Part shown: one piece after another, positions 50,468-60,051 of the stretch
Position numbering within the stretch: position 1 is the stretch's first letter
Layout of the letters: every line of letters begins with the position of its first letter
Assembly (NCBI RefSeq): GCF_037572775.1
Contig: NZ_JBBHKA010000001.1
Location: 186,001 to 250,000, forward strand
From: Ramlibacter sp. PS4R-6
GTDB taxonomy: Bacteria > Pseudomonadota > Gammaproteobacteria > Burkholderiales > Burkholderiaceae_C
Length of the DNA: 64,000 nucleotides
Reading direction: 5' to 3'
The notes under the pieces: generated by a model
What the model was told of the DNA's origin: nothing
The model's database searches: none
Seen by the model: only the letters and a program-made list of their open reading frames with translations
Program-made: the position numbers and the translations under genes

Positions 50468-50486
50468 GGGCCGCGCGTTGCGGCCC
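50468..50486. terminator. Hairpin between GH8 and DUF2846 genes
   Basis: GGGCCGC, loop GCGTT, GCGGCCC, preceded by AAAAA and followed by CTTGTT, in the 48-base gap between the converging genes. The A-run upstream would serve as U-run for the minus strand transcript, so it can act in both directions. Confidence 0.65.
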
Positions 50487-50506
50487 CTTGTTGGCGCTGC
50501 GGCGGC

Positions 50507-50950
50507 TTACTTGCCGGCGCCCGTGTAGCTCAGGCCCTGGAGCATCGCACTGGCGCGCGCCGGGTCGAGCAGCTCGAGGTTGACGCGGCCGACCATGATG
50601 CCCATGGTCATGTACGAGCGGACGTACTTCGTTTCGCCGGCGGCGAGCGTGAATGTCGCTGCCTTCTCGGTCTCGGTGGCCGCGGTGGCCGTGTAGTTGC
50701 CGGCCGGACGGTCCACGTAGAAGAAGCCGCCGGGCTGGGACTTGCCCACGACCACGCCATTGAGCTTGATCTCGGGCTGCAGCGCCGCGCCGACCATGCC
50801 GGAGTCGCGCAGGATGAAGATGCGGCCCTCGCCGGCCTTCATCGCGGGCAGGCCCGAAGCCATCGTTTCGTACTTGGCGCCGGTGGCGGCGCAGCCGGCG
50901 AGCGCGACGACGGCAGCGGCGGCCGCGAAGCGCAGGAAGTTTCTTCTCAT
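50507..50950 (-). CDS. DUF2846 lipoprotein
   Basis: A 147-residue lipoprotein: signal peptide ending VVALAGC, then a beta-rich domain with GRIFILRDSGMVGAALQPEI, GFFYVDRPAGNYTATAATE and YVRSYMTMGIMVGRVNLELL, matching DUF2846 (PEGA-like beta fold). Function unknown; probably envelope-associated. Its ATG overlaps the preceding lipoprotein stop (ATGA). Confidence 0.85.
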   Translation of the reverse strand: MRRNFLRFAAAAAVVALAGCAATGAKYETMASGLPAMKAGEGRIFILRDSGMVGAALQPEIKLNGVVVGKSQPGGFFYVDRPAGNYTATAATETEKAATFTLAAGETKYVRSYMTMGIMVGRVNLELLDPARASAMLQGLSYTGAGK

Positions 50951-51372
50951 GGGGTTCCTCTCAGGGTCAGTTGGACAGGGGGTACGACAGGTGAAAAGGT
51001 CTGTTCGACGGGCAGGTAGACACCCACGACCTTGCCGTCGGAGACGACCAGGCAGGCCTCGTGCACGTCGCGGGCCTGGACGATGAAGACACCGCCGAGG
51101 CGCTTGTAGACCTCGCCCTGGTCGATGCGGCCGACGGATTGCCAGGTCGAGCCGACCTCGATCGGGCGGCGGCGCCCGCCGGCAGGCTGCACGGCGGCGG
51201 GGGCAATGAGTTCGATGACGCGCGGCTGCGCGCCGGTCGCGGCGAGCGGCACGAGGCGGCTCGGGCGCATGTCGAGCGGGGCGGCGCAAGCGGCCAGGGC
51301 TGCGACTGCGGCGGCCGCGCCCAAGCGCAGCAAGACACGATGAAGCGGTGCCACCGCCCAGTTACCCGACAT
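50947..51372 (-). CDS. Small lipoprotein of unknown function
   Basis: A 141-residue protein with a signal peptide ending VAALAAC (lipobox), then a mature domain with EVGSTWQSVGRIDQGEVYKR and VFIVQARDVHEACLVVSDGK, suggesting a small beta-sheet domain. No family recognised. It overlaps the DUF2846 gene by four bases, so the two lipoproteins are made together. Confidence 0.7.
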   Translation of the reverse strand: MSGNWAVAPLHRVLLRLGAAAAVAALAACAAPLDMRPSRLVPLAATGAQPRVIELIAPAAVQPAGGRRRPIEVGSTWQSVGRIDQGEVYKRLGGVFIVQARDVHEACLVVSDGKVVGVYLPVEQTFSPVVPPVQLTLRGTP

Positions 51373-51417
51373 GGTTTCCCCCTGATTTCGGACGCGCGGA
51401 CTTTATCACCCGCCAGC

Positions 51418-51990
51418 TCAGGATTGGCGAGCCGCGGCGACGAACTCCGGGTCGGCCAGCAGCTGTCTCACGAGCTTGCGGTACAGCAGGCCGTACTCGT
51501 TCACCGCGGTGACGATGGCGTTCACGCCGACGAAGGAGGACGGCCAGGTCGATTCGACGATGAGCTCCTTGTCGAAGGCGATGCGGCCCGAGCGGGTGAC
51601 CTTCACACGCGCCGCCAAGCGCGCGGAGCCCGCACCGGGTGGGATGTCCATCGCCGTGTCGTTCAGCTCCGCGCTCACGACTATGGAAGACGCGGGGTCC
51701 AGCAGCCCGGCCGCGCCGAGATCGGCTGCCAGCGACTCCTTCAAGTACTGCGCGAACGACTCGCCGTAGGGCGAGCTGATCGTGTTGGTCCGCATGCCGA
51801 TCGAGCGGTCGATGCCCGCGGGTCGCCCGGGAGCCAGCCTGAATTCGCCGAGCGCGACGGGCGCCAACGGCAGCGAACGCGCCGCGCGGATGTTGTCGAT
51901 GCTCGCCACCGGCGGGCCCAGGCGGTATTGCGCGCAGCCGCCCAGGGCGGCCAGCGCCAGCAGGGCCGCGAGGAAACGCGCCTGCCTCAC
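51418..51990 (-). CDS. Lipoprotein, possible ABC-transport auxiliary or YajG-like
   Basis: A 190-residue lipoprotein starting with GTG; lipobox ALGGC. The mature part (FAQYLKESLAADLGAAGLLD, VVSAELNDTAMDIPPGAGSA, VTAVNEYGLLYRKLVRQLLA) has the layout of YajG-like or ABC-type transport auxiliary lipoproteins, where an amphipathic helix is followed by beta strands. Assignment is tentative. The GTG overlaps the stop of the gene upstream (GTGA). Confidence 0.68.
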   Translation of the reverse strand: MRQARFLAALLALAALGGCAQYRLGPPVASIDNIRAARSLPLAPVALGEFRLAPGRPAGIDRSIGMRTNTISSPYGESFAQYLKESLAADLGAAGLLDPASSIVVSAELNDTAMDIPPGAGSARLAARVKVTRSGRIAFDKELIVESTWPSSFVGVNAIVTAVNEYGLLYRKLVRQLLADPEFVAAARQS

Positions 51991-52601
51991 TTGAAGGCCG
52001 GATCGTCGGAAAGGTCCTTCAACGCCACGCCAACGATCTGGCGGACCATGATGGTCACGGCCTCGGCGGTGCTGGCGGCCTTGACGCCACCCGGCACGTC
52101 CCCGCCCGACCCCATCGAGGTGTGGATCGCATGCTTGCTGGTCTTGACGATGGCTGCGGACTGGCCGCGGGAATAGCTCACCGTGCAGACATAACCATCG
52201 GTGACCGTCGATCCCTTGATGCCGAAGGTCAGGCCCGTCAGGAAGCCCTTCTTGTAGGCATCGTCGATGAGCGCCACGTTGTTGATCTGGACGCTCAGCA
52301 GCGCCCCGCCATTGGGCTTGTCCTGCACGTCGGAGAACAGGCCGCTGGCCTTGATGCGCTCCATCACCATCGGCTTCACGAAATCGGTCGCCCGGGCGTT
52401 CGGCTTGCCGTTGGTCTGGAACTCGACCACGACCTGCACCGGCTGCAGCTGCGCCGGCTTCGCGAACTGCGAGTCCGGCACGTCCTTCACCGCGCCGTCG
52501 AGGTACGACGTGGCGCAGCCCGAGAGCAGCAGCGCCGCCGCCGCGGCGCAGGCGATCAGGAACGGGCGCACGAACGAAGCGCGCGAAGCGATGAACGACA
52601 T
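51987..52601 (-). CDS. Lipoprotein of unknown function
   Basis: A 204-residue lipoprotein: signal peptide with ALLLSGC, then KPAQLQPVQVVVEFQTNGKP, FVKPMVMERIKASGLFSDVQ, a Gly-rich turn and VTIMVRQIVGVALKDLSDDP. The layout is like its downstream neighbour, so the two could be partners with a shared fold. No family recognised with confidence. It starts 27 bases after the ychF stop codon on the same strand. Confidence 0.7.
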   Translation of the reverse strand: MSFIASRASFVRPFLIACAAAAALLLSGCATSYLDGAVKDVPDSQFAKPAQLQPVQVVVEFQTNGKPNARATDFVKPMVMERIKASGLFSDVQDKPNGGALLSVQINNVALIDDAYKKGFLTGLTFGIKGSTVTDGYVCTVSYSRGQSAAIVKTSKHAIHTSMGSGGDVPGGVKAASTAEAVTIMVRQIVGVALKDLSDDPAFK

Positions 52602-52628
52602 GGGAACCCTTCTGGAAGTGTTGCTTGA

Positions 52629-53723
52629 TTAGACGTTGAAAAGGAAATTGAGCACATCCCCATCCTTGACGACGTACTCCTTGCCTTCGCTGCGCATCTT
52701 CCCCGCGTCCTTCGCGCCCTGCTCGCCCTTGAAGGCGATGTAGTCGGCGAAGGCGATGGTCTGCGCGCGGATGAAGCCGCGCTCGAAGTCTGTGTGGATG
52801 ACGCCGGCCGCCTGCGGCGCGGTGTCGCCGATGTGGATGGTCCAGGCGCGCACTTCCTTCTCGCCGGCGGTGAAATAGGTCTGCAGGCCCAGCAGCGTGA
52901 ACGCGGCGCGAATCAGGCGGTTCAGGCCCGGCTCGTCCTGCCCGATCTCGGCAAGGAACATCTTCTTGTCCTGCTCGCCCATGTCGGCCATCTCGGCTTC
53001 GAGCTTGGCGCAGATGGCGACCACCGGCGCGTCCTGCTTCGCGGCGTACTCGCGCAGGCGGTCGAGGTAGGGGTTGTTCTCGAAGCCGTTCTCGTCGACG
53101 TTGCCGACGAACATCGCGGGCTTGGCGGTGATGAGGAACAGCTGGCGGATGAGCGCCTTCTCCTCGTCGTTGAGCGCGAGCGTGCGCACGGGCTGGCCCT
53201 GGTCCAGGTGCGCCTGCGCCTTGGTGAGCACCTGCACGAGCTTGGCGGCTTCCTTGTCGTTGCCCGATTTCGCCGCCTTGGTGTAACGCTGGAGGCTCTT
53301 CTCCACCGTGCCCAGGTCGGCCAGGCACAGCTCGGTCTGGATCACCTCGATGTCGGCGACCGGGTCCACGCGGCCTGCCACGTGGATCACGTTGGGGTCG
53401 TCGAAGCAGCGCACCACGTTCACGACCGCATCCGTTTCGCGGATGTGCGCGAGGAACTGGTTGCCCAGGCCTTCCCCCTTGCTGGCGCCCGCCACCAACC
53501 CGGCAATATCGACAAACTCGACAATGGCTGGCACGATGCGTTCGGGCTTGACGATGGCCGCGAGCTGTTGGAGCCGGGGGTCAGGGAGTTCCACGATGCC
53601 CACGTTGGGCTCGATCGTGCAGAAGGGATAGTTCTCCGCAGCGATGCCGGCCTTGGTCAGCGCGTTGAACAGCGTGGATTTCCCCACGTTCGGCAAACCC
53701 ACGATCCCGCACTTCAAGCTCAT
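52629..53723 (-). CDS. ychF: Redox-regulated ATPase/GTPase YchF
   Basis: A 364-residue OBG-like P-loop protein binding ribosomes and preferring ATP. Walker A is [17 protein letters not shown]; the switch [20 protein letters not shown] and the C-terminal TGS domain ([39 protein letters not shown]) are intact. Involved in stress response and translation. ATG 53723 gives the standard family start SLKCGIVG. Confidence 0.96.
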   Translation of the reverse strand: MSLKCGIVGLPNVGKSTLFNALTKAGIAAENYPFCTIEPNVGIVELPDPRLQQLAAIVKPERIVPAIVEFVDIAGLVAGASKGEGLGNQFLAHIRETDAVVNVVRCFDDPNVIHVAGRVDPVADIEVIQTELCLADLGTVEKSLQRYTKAAKSGNDKEAAKLVQVLTKAQAHLDQGQPVRTLALNDEEKALIRQLFLITAKPAMFVGNVDENGFENNPYLDRLREYAAKQDAPVVAICAKLEAEMADMGEQDKKMFLAEIGQDEPGLNRLIRAAFTLLGLQTYFTAGEKEVRAWTIHIGDTAPQAAGVIHTDFERGFIRAQTIAFADYIAFKGEQGAKDAGKMRSEGKEYVVKDGDVLNFLFNV

Positions 53724-53754
53724 GACATACCCGCGATTCGAAGCCGGCAAGTTT

Positions 53755-55581
53755 ATGCGATGCGCGGTCGCCGCCCTGCTGGCGCTGGCCGCATGCGCCG
53801 CCGCCTTCGCCGCGGCGCCGCCGCCGGCTCGCGCCCAGGTGCTGTCCGACCAGGGGACGCTGGACGCGCTGGAGTCCGCCACGGTCTGGTACGACCCGCG
53901 CGGCACCGCCACGCTGGAGCAGGTGCTGCAGGGCACGGCGGGCGCGAGCTTCCAGCCCGCGCGCCCGGAGCAGATCCACTCGCTGGGCGACGGCCAGCTG
54001 TGGCTGCGCTGGCGCTTCACGCGGGCGCGCAACGCCGAGAACGGGTGGCTGATCGTCTTTCCGATGCCTGCCCTGGACAACGTGACGCTGCACCAGCAGA
54101 ACGAGCGCGGGTACTGGACCACGCTGTCGGCGGGCGACACGATCCCGGTCGCGTCGTGGGCCGAGCCCGGCCGCTACCCGCACTTCCGGCTGGAGCTGCC
54201 GGCGGGCCAGACGCGCGACGTTTACGCGCGCATCAGGCACCTCACGCCGGCCAACTTCCCGGTGCAACTGATGCCGGAGTCCGCCTTCGACGAACGCATC
54301 CAGGTCGAGTACCTCGGGCTGGGCCTGGCCTTCGGCGCCCTGCTGCTGCTGATCACGGCGTGCATCACGCAAAGCTTCGTGTACCGCGACGCCATCTACG
54401 GCTGGTACGCGGGCTACGCGGTGGTCACCACGCTGGGCGTGGCGGCGTACACCGGCGTGGCCGCGCACCTGCTCTGGCCCGGCTTCGGCGCGCTGGGCGA
54501 CGCGCCCCAGGGCATGCTGGCCCTGCTGGCGGGCTCGGCCGCCATCCTCTTCATCCGCAACCTGATCGGCATCTCGGGCCGCCACCACGTCATCGACAAG
54601 TGCGTGCTGGCCACGGGCCTGGCGGGCATCGCGCTGGCCGCGCTGCTGCCGGTGATCGCCAAGGGGCCGGGCCTCGCGCTGGTCGGCGCGTATGTGGCCG
54701 GCGCCACGCTCGTGAACATGTGGATCGCCTTCGAGGCCTGGCGCCGCGGCGATACCGTCGGCGCGTGGGTGCTGGTCGCCTATGGGCCGCTCACGCTGGC
54801 CGTCCTGCTGGCCGTGGGGCGCATGGCCGGCTGGCTGCCGGTGTCTTTCGGTACGCAGTACGCGATCGTCGTCGCGATGGCCATCGAGGTGCCGCTGCTG
54901 CTGGTCGCGCTGAACATCCGCTCGCGCGAGCGCCACGGCGCGCAGATCCGCGAGCTGGCCCTGTCCTCGCAGGACGCGCTGACCGGCCTGCTCGCCGCGC
55001 ACCTGTTCCACGACCGCCTGCGCCAGGTGGTCGCGCGCTTCAAGCGCGACCCCGACAACGCCGCGATCGTCTTCATCGACCTGGTGAACTACCCGCAGAT
55101 CAAGGCGCAGTTCGGCTCGGCGGTGGCCGAGCAGAGCCTCTTGCGCAGCGTGATCAAGCTGCGCCGCCTGCTGCGCGACGTGGACACCGTCAGCCGCATC
55201 GGCGAGGCGCGCTTCGGCCTCATCCTCGAAGGCGTCACCTCGCGCATCGCGGTCACCGACCGCGCCGCGCGCCTGATCGCCGCGGGCCTGATGCCGCTGA
55301 AGGGCCTGAAGCCCGAGGTGACGCTGCAGTTCCACATCGGCGCGGTGCTGCTCGAAGAGCGCATGGGCGAGCCCGAGGAGCTCGTGTCGGCGCTGGACGA
55401 ACTGCTCGCCAGCATGTCGCCCCGCACGCGCCGGCCGATCCGCTTCCTCGAACCCGAGGACACGCAGCCGCAGGCGCTGGCCACCGACTCGGGCCTGCTG
55501 GGCGGCGACAGCGTGCTGCCCTCGACGCCGCCGGTGGGCGGCTCGGTCGTGCCGCTTACGCGAAAACCCAGTTCGCAGTGA
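53755..55581 (+). CDS. 7TM-DISM receptor with degenerate GGDEF domain
   Basis: A 608-residue membrane sensor. A signal peptide is followed by a periplasmic 7TMR-DISM ligand-binding domain ([13 protein letters not shown] to about residue 180) and about seven membrane helices (190-400). The cytoplasmic part is GGDEF-like, but the active site reads [11 protein letters not shown] where G-G-[DE]-E-F is expected, so cyclic-di-GMP synthesis is unlikely. It may bind nucleotide or partner with another cyclase. The Pro-rich C-terminus is probably disordered. ATG 53722 is an alternative start that would overlap the ychF start. Confidence 0.8.
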   Translation: MRCAVAALLALAACAAAFAAAPPPARAQVLSDQGTLDALESATVWYDPRGTATLEQVLQGTAGASFQPARPEQIHSLGDGQLWLRWRFTRARNAENGWLIVFPMPALDNVTLHQQNERGYWTTLSAGDTIPVASWAEPGRYPHFRLELPAGQTRDVYARIRHLTPANFPVQLMPESAFDERIQVEYLGLGLAFGALLLLITACITQSFVYRDAIYGWYAGYAVVTTLGVAAYTGVAAHLLWPGFGALGDAPQGMLALLAGSAAILFIRNLIGISGRHHVIDKCVLATGLAGIALAALLPVIAKGPGLALVGAYVAGATLVNMWIAFEAWRRGDTVGAWVLVAYGPLTLAVLLAVGRMAGWLPVSFGTQYAIVVAMAIEVPLLLVALNIRSRERHGAQIRELALSSQDALTGLLAAHLFHDRLRQVVARFKRDPDNAAIVFIDLVNYPQIKAQFGSAVAEQSLLRSVIKLRRLLRDVDTVSRIGEARFGLILEGVTSRIAVTDRAARLIAAGLMPLKGLKPEVTLQFHIGAVLLEERMGEPEELVSALDELLASMSPRTRRPIRFLEPEDTQPQALATDSGLLGGDSVLPSTPPVGGSVVPLTRKPSSQ

Positions 55582-56422
55582 CGTCCTGGCCGACGCGCAG
55601 GGTCGCGTCGATGCCTTCCAGCACGATCGCGTTCATGCCGAAGGTGATGGCGCCGTCGACGATCGGGTTGCTGCGGTACTGGCGCAGTGCCTCGCTCACG
55701 TAAGGCGTCGATTCGGCCGTCGCCGGGTCGATGTCCGGGATCGGGCAGCGGGGACAGGGCTTCACGGGCTTCAGGAGCACCTCGCGGTCGGCGGCGATGC
55801 GCAGGACATCGAGGCGGTCCTCGTCCTGCGCTTCCAGCCCCGCCAGCACGATGTTCGGGCGGAAGCGCTCCATGCCCACGGCCGCATGGCCCGCCGCCGC
55901 CAGCCGCCGGTTCAGTTCGGCGAGCGAGCCTTCGCTGGCCACCAGCAGCGGGTAGCCGTCGCTGAACTGGTTGAGCGCTTCGACGCCGCCGGTCCACTTG
56001 GTGTTCGAGGCGCGCTTCACCTCGGGGTCGAAGCGCGCCACGCGCAGCTTCGTGCCGAGGAAGTCGGTGAACCACTGCGCGGCGACGTCGCCCATGTCCC
56101 AGGCCTCGACCTCGTCGTCCCACACGCGCACGCGCGCCGGCGCCGCCACCTGGTCGGCCGCCAGGTGCAAGGCCAGCATGCCGGGCGCGCGCAGCACGAC
56201 CTCGCTGTGCTTCAGCTGCGGGCGGATGAGCGCCATGCGCGGCAATTCGCGCTGGCTGACGAACTCGCCGGCCTCGTCCACCACCATCCAGGCGCGGTCC
56301 AGGTCGAGCCCGGTCTCGGTCAGCGGGGCCTCGGTGACCGCCACGCCGGCACAGGACTTCACGGGGTAGACGAAGAGGCGCGCGATGCGGGTGCGGACGT
56401 CGGGTTCTGCGTTGCTGCTCAT
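55556..56422 (-). CDS. MOSC domain protein (YcbX-like)
   Basis: A 288-residue protein with a beta-barrel MOSC_N domain (ARLFVYPVKSCAGVAVTEAP) and a MOSC domain (GMERFRPNIVLAGLEAQDED, KPCPRCPIPDIDPATA). MOSC proteins bind molybdenum cofactor; YcbX detoxifies N-hydroxylated bases. The conserved Cys lies in the CPRCPIPD region. Its end overlaps the 7TM gene tail to tail by 26 bases; it is divergent from the monooxygenase. Confidence 0.9.
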   Translation of the reverse strand: MSSNAEPDVRTRIARLFVYPVKSCAGVAVTEAPLTETGLDLDRAWMVVDEAGEFVSQRELPRMALIRPQLKHSEVVLRAPGMLALHLAADQVAAPARVRVWDDEVEAWDMGDVAAQWFTDFLGTKLRVARFDPEVKRASNTKWTGGVEALNQFSDGYPLLVASEGSLAELNRRLAAAGHAAVGMERFRPNIVLAGLEAQDEDRLDVLRIAADREVLLKPVKPCPRCPIPDIDPATAESTPYVSEALRQYRSNPIVDGAITFGMNAIVLEGIDATLRVGQDVTANWVFA

Positions 56423-56457
56423 AAGTGTGGATTCTGCCCCGCTCCTACAATGACCCC

Positions 56458-57543
56458 ATGCCCGTGGACGTCTGCATCCGTGGCGCCGGCATCGTCGGCC
56501 GCACGCTCGCGCTCCTGCTCGCGCAGGCCCGCCTGCGCGTGGCGCTGGTGCGCAGCCCGCAGCAGGCCGCCGGGGCCAACAGCGACGTGCGCGCGTATGC
56601 GCTCAATGCCGCTTCGAAGGAATTGCTGGAGCGCGTGCGGGCCTGGCCCGACGACGCGCACGCCACGCCCGTGTGCCGCATGGAAGTGCACGGCGACGCG
56701 GGCGGCGAACTCTTCTTCCGCGCCGAGGACCAGGCCGTGCCGGCGCTGGCGTGGATCGTCGACGTCGGCGCGCTGCTCGCGCGCCTGGAAGACGCGCTGC
56801 GCTACGCGCCGCAGGTGCAATGGGTGGATGCGCCCCAGCCGGCCGCGCTAACGGTCGTGACCGAAGGGCGCGCCAGCAGCACGCGGGACGAGCTGCACGT
56901 GCCGTTCGAAGTCACGCCTTATCCGCAGCATGCGATCGCGGCCCGCCTCGAATGCGAAAAGCCGCACGACGGCGTCGCGCGGCAGTGGTTCTCGCAGGGC
57001 GAGATCCTGGCGCTGCTGCCGCTCGGCGGGCGCAGCGTCGCGCTCGTCTGGTCGGTGGCGGATGCGCGCAGCGGCGGGCTACTCTCGCTCGATGCCGCGG
57101 CGTTCACGCAGGCGGTCGAGGCCGCCTGCCACGGTGCGCTCGGCAAGATGACACTGGCGAGCGAACGCGCCGCGTGGCCCTTGCAGCTGGCACGGGCTCA
57201 GCGCTGGTGCGGGCCGGGCTGGGTGCTGGCGGGCGATGCGGCGCACACGGTGCACCCGCTCGCGGGACAGGGATTGAACCTGGGCCTGGGCGATGCGCGC
57301 GAGCTCGCACAGGTGCTGCAGGAGCGCGAATACTGGCGCAGCGTGGGCGACCTGCGCCTGCTGCGCCGCTACGAGCGCTCGCGCAAGGCCGACGTGCTGG
57401 CGATGGGCGCGGTGACCGACGGGCTGCAGCAGCTGTTCGCACGGGGCAGCGAGCCGTGGAGCTCGCTGCGCAACTGGGGCATGACGGGCGTGGACCGCAC
57501 CGGCCCCGTGAAGGACTGGCTGGCGCGCCGGGCCATGGGATGA
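56458..57543 (+). CDS. UbiH/COQ6-family FAD monooxygenase
   Basis: A 361-residue flavin monooxygenase. The FAD Rossmann motif is VCIRGAGIVGRTLALLLAQA and the second FAD motif is WVLAGDAAHTVHPLAGQGLNLGLGD split across residues 255-280 (GD motif and HPLAGQGLN). Family members hydroxylate ubiquinone precursors; which ring position is not predictable. Start at 56458 gives the family N-terminus. It precedes dsbC by 37 bases and probably co-transcribes with it. Confidence 0.87.
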   Translation: MPVDVCIRGAGIVGRTLALLLAQARLRVALVRSPQQAAGANSDVRAYALNAASKELLERVRAWPDDAHATPVCRMEVHGDAGGELFFRAEDQAVPALAWIVDVGALLARLEDALRYAPQVQWVDAPQPAALTVVTEGRASSTRDELHVPFEVTPYPQHAIAARLECEKPHDGVARQWFSQGEILALLPLGGRSVALVWSVADARSGGLLSLDAAAFTQAVEAACHGALGKMTLASERAAWPLQLARAQRWCGPGWVLAGDAAHTVHPLAGQGLNLGLGDARELAQVLQEREYWRSVGDLRLLRRYERSRKADVLAMGAVTDGLQQLFARGSEPWSSLRNWGMTGVDRTGPVKDWLARRAMG

Positions 57544-57580
57544 AACAAGCGTTGGGACGAACGAAGGAATGGAACGAACG

Positions 57581-58297
57581 ATGAAACCGATCCGCAAGGC
57601 GCTGCTGGCGCTGGGGCTGGCCGTGCTGGCCGCGGCCGCGGCCGCGCAGGACGTGGACAGGATCCGCAAGAACCTCGCCGAACGCCTGCCCCTGCTGGGC
57701 AAGATCGACGAGGTGAACAAGACCCCGATGCCCGGCCTCTTCGAGGTGCGCGTGGGCATGGACCTGTTCTACACCGACGCCGGCGGCAACTTCCTGCTCA
57801 ACGGCCACCTGATCGACGCGAAGAACCAGAAGAACCTCACCGAGGAACGGCAAGAGAAGCTCCTGGCCATCCCGTTCGACCAGCTGCCGCTGAAGGACGC
57901 CTTCACCCTCGTGCGCGGCGACGGCAAGCGCAAGCTCGCCGTCTTCGAGGACCCGAACTGCCCCTACTGCAAGCATTTCGAGCGCGACCTGCAGAAGATC
58001 GACAACGTCACGGTGTACATGTTCCTGTACCCCATCCTCGGCGCCGACTCCACCGAGAAGTCGCGCAACCTCTGGTGCGCCCGCGACAAGCCGGCCGCGT
58101 GGCTGGACTGGATGCTGCGCAACAAGGCGGCGCCGGGCGCCGCTGCCAGCTGCGACGTCACCCCCGTGACACGCAACGTGGAGTTCGGGCGCAAGTACAA
58201 GATCTCGGGCACGCCCACGCTGATCATGGCCGACGGTTCGCGCGTGGCCGGGGCGATGCCCACCGCCGAAATCGAGAAACTGCTGGCCAAGCAATGA
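57581..58297 (+). CDS. dsbC: Thiol:disulfide interchange protein DsbC
   Basis: A 238-residue periplasmic disulfide isomerase. Signal peptide LLALGLAVLAAAAAAQ, N-terminal dimerisation domain and a thioredoxin domain with active site CPYC (127-130) in VFEDPNCPYCKHFE, and cis-Pro in ISGTPTLIMADG. A second pair of Cys (WCARDK, SCDVT) is structural in DsbC. ATG 57569 four codons upstream is an alternative. It overlaps the M61 gene by four bases. Confidence 0.93.
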   Translation: MKPIRKALLALGLAVLAAAAAAQDVDRIRKNLAERLPLLGKIDEVNKTPMPGLFEVRVGMDLFYTDAGGNFLLNGHLIDAKNQKNLTEERQEKLLAIPFDQLPLKDAFTLVRGDGKRKLAVFEDPNCPYCKHFERDLQKIDNVTVYMFLYPILGADSTEKSRNLWCARDKPAAWLDWMLRNKAAPGAAASCDVTPVTRNVEFGRKYKISGTPTLIMADGSRVAGAMPTAEIEKLLAKQ

Positions 58298-60051
58298 CCG
58301 CGGCTCGCATCGCGAGCGTGCATTACCGCGTCGAAGCCGCGGACCTGCACGCGCACCTGTTCCGCGTCACGCTGCAGGTGGCCGAGCCCGCGGCGCACCA
58401 GCAGGTGTCGCTGCCGGTGTGGATCCCCGGCAGCTACCTGGTGCGCGAGTTCTCCAAGAACCTGCAGCGGCTCTCGGCGAGGCAGGACGGGCGCAACGTG
58501 CCCGTGCAGCAGCTGGACAAGTGCACTTGGCAGTTCGACTCGGTGGCCAGCAGCCCGCTGGTGGTCACCTACGAGGTCTACGCCTTCGACAACTCGGTGC
58601 GCACGGCGTGGCTCGATTCGCAGCGCGGCTTCTTCAACGCCACCAGCCTGTGCCTGCGCGTGCACGGCCTGGAGCACATGGTGCACTCGCTCGACCTCGC
58701 GCCGGTCAAGGGACGCCCGCAGTGGCGCGCCGCCAGCGGCCTCGCGGGCTACCGCATCAACAAGCGCGGCTTCGGCGTGTACCTGGCCACCGACTACGAC
58801 GAGCTCGCCGACTGCCCCGTGGAGATGGGCGAGTTCTGGGACGCGGAGTTCAAGGCCGGCGGCGTGCCGCACCGCTTCGTCATCGCCGGCGCGCCCGCGT
58901 CGTTCGACGGCGAGCGCCTGCTGCGCGACGCGCAGAAGATCTGCGAGACCGCGATCCGCTTCTGGCACGAGCGCAAGCGCCCGCCCTTCAAGTACTACCT
59001 GTTCATGCTCAATGCGGTGGACGACGGCTACGGCGGCCTGGAGCACCGCAACTCCACGGCGCTCATCTGCTCGCGCCGCGACCTGCCCCGCACGGGCGAG
59101 CCGCGCCAGAGCGACGGCTACGTCACCTTGCTGGGCCTGGTGAGCCACGAGTATTTCCACACCTGGAACGTCAAGCGCCTGCGGCCGGCGGAGTTCGCGC
59201 ATTACGACTACACGCGCGAGAACTACACGCAGCTGCTGTGGTTCTTCGAGGGCTTCACCAGCTACTACGACGACCTGCTCCTGCGCCGCTCGGGCGTCAT
59301 CGACGACGCCACTTACGTCAAGGTGCTGAACAAGACGGTGAACCAGGTGCTGCAGGCGCCGGGCCGCGAGGTGCAATCGGTGGCGCAGGCGAGCTTCGAT
59401 GCATGGGTGAAGTACTACCGGCAGGACGAGAACACGCCCAACGCCACCATCAGCTACTACACCAAGGGCGCGCTGGTCGCCCTGTGCTTCGACCTGACGC
59501 TGCGCGCCGAGGGCCACGCGACGCTGGACGACGCGATGCGCGCGCTGTGGGCGCGCTGCCATGCGGGCCCGATGGCCGAATCGGATTTCGCGGCGGTGCT
59601 CAAGGAGCTCGGCGGCCGCTCGTTCTCGAAGGAACTCGCGGCCTGGGTCCACGGCACGCGCGAGCTGCCGCTGGCGGACCTGCTGCGCTCGCAGGGCGTG
59701 CAGGTGCTGGAAGAACCCGCGCAGTGGCAGCAGCGCCTGGGCATCCGCGCGCAGGAAACGGGCGGCTCGGTCGTGCTGAAGAACGTGCTGCGCGGCGGCC
59801 CCGCCGAACAGGCCGGCATGGCCGCGGGCGACGAGTGGCTGGGCATCGAAGCCGGCGGCCAAGGCTGGCGCCTGGCCAAGGTGGATGACCTGCCCCTGTA
59901 CGCCGGCCCGCAGCGCAAGGTGGCGGCGCTCGTCGCGCGCGACCGCCGCCTGCTGCGGCTGGACCTGCAGCTGCCCGCCGCGTCCACCACCTGGCGGCTG
60001 GTGCTGCGCGACGCGGCACGGGCGCAATCGTGGCTGGCGGCGAACGACTGA
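58294..60051 (+). CDS. M61 family metallopeptidase with PDZ domain
   Basis: A 585-residue glycyl-aminopeptidase-like enzyme. Zinc motif H285-E-Y-F-H289 in LVSHEYFHTWNVKRLRP, with Glu near 318 in LWFFEGFTSYYDDLLL. The N-terminal beta domain begins IASVHYRVEAADLHAHLF. A C-terminal PDZ domain (GGSVVLKNVLRGGPAEQAGM) binds peptide ends. It has no signal peptide, so it is probably cytoplasmic. Its stop lies beyond the start of the DUF3108 gene, overlapping by 22 bases. Confidence 0.92.
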   Translation: MTAARIASVHYRVEAADLHAHLFRVTLQVAEPAAHQQVSLPVWIPGSYLVREFSKNLQRLSARQDGRNVPVQQLDKCTWQFDSVASSPLVVTYEVYAFDNSVRTAWLDSQRGFFNATSLCLRVHGLEHMVHSLDLAPVKGRPQWRAASGLAGYRINKRGFGVYLATDYDELADCPVEMGEFWDAEFKAGGVPHRFVIAGAPASFDGERLLRDAQKICETAIRFWHERKRPPFKYYLFMLNAVDDGYGGLEHRNSTALICSRRDLPRTGEPRQSDGYVTLLGLVSHEYFHTWNVKRLRPAEFAHYDYTRENYTQLLWFFEGFTSYYDDLLLRRSGVIDDATYVKVLNKTVNQVLQAPGREVQSVAQASFDAWVKYYRQDENTPNATISYYTKGALVALCFDLTLRAEGHATLDDAMRALWARCHAGPMAESDFAAVLKELGGRSFSKELAAWVHGTRELPLADLLRSQGVQVLEEPAQWQQRLGIRAQETGGSVVLKNVLRGGPAEQAGMAAGDEWLGIEAGGQGWRLAKVDDLPLYAGPQRKVAALVARDRRLLRLDLQLPAASTTWRLVLRDAARAQSWLAAND

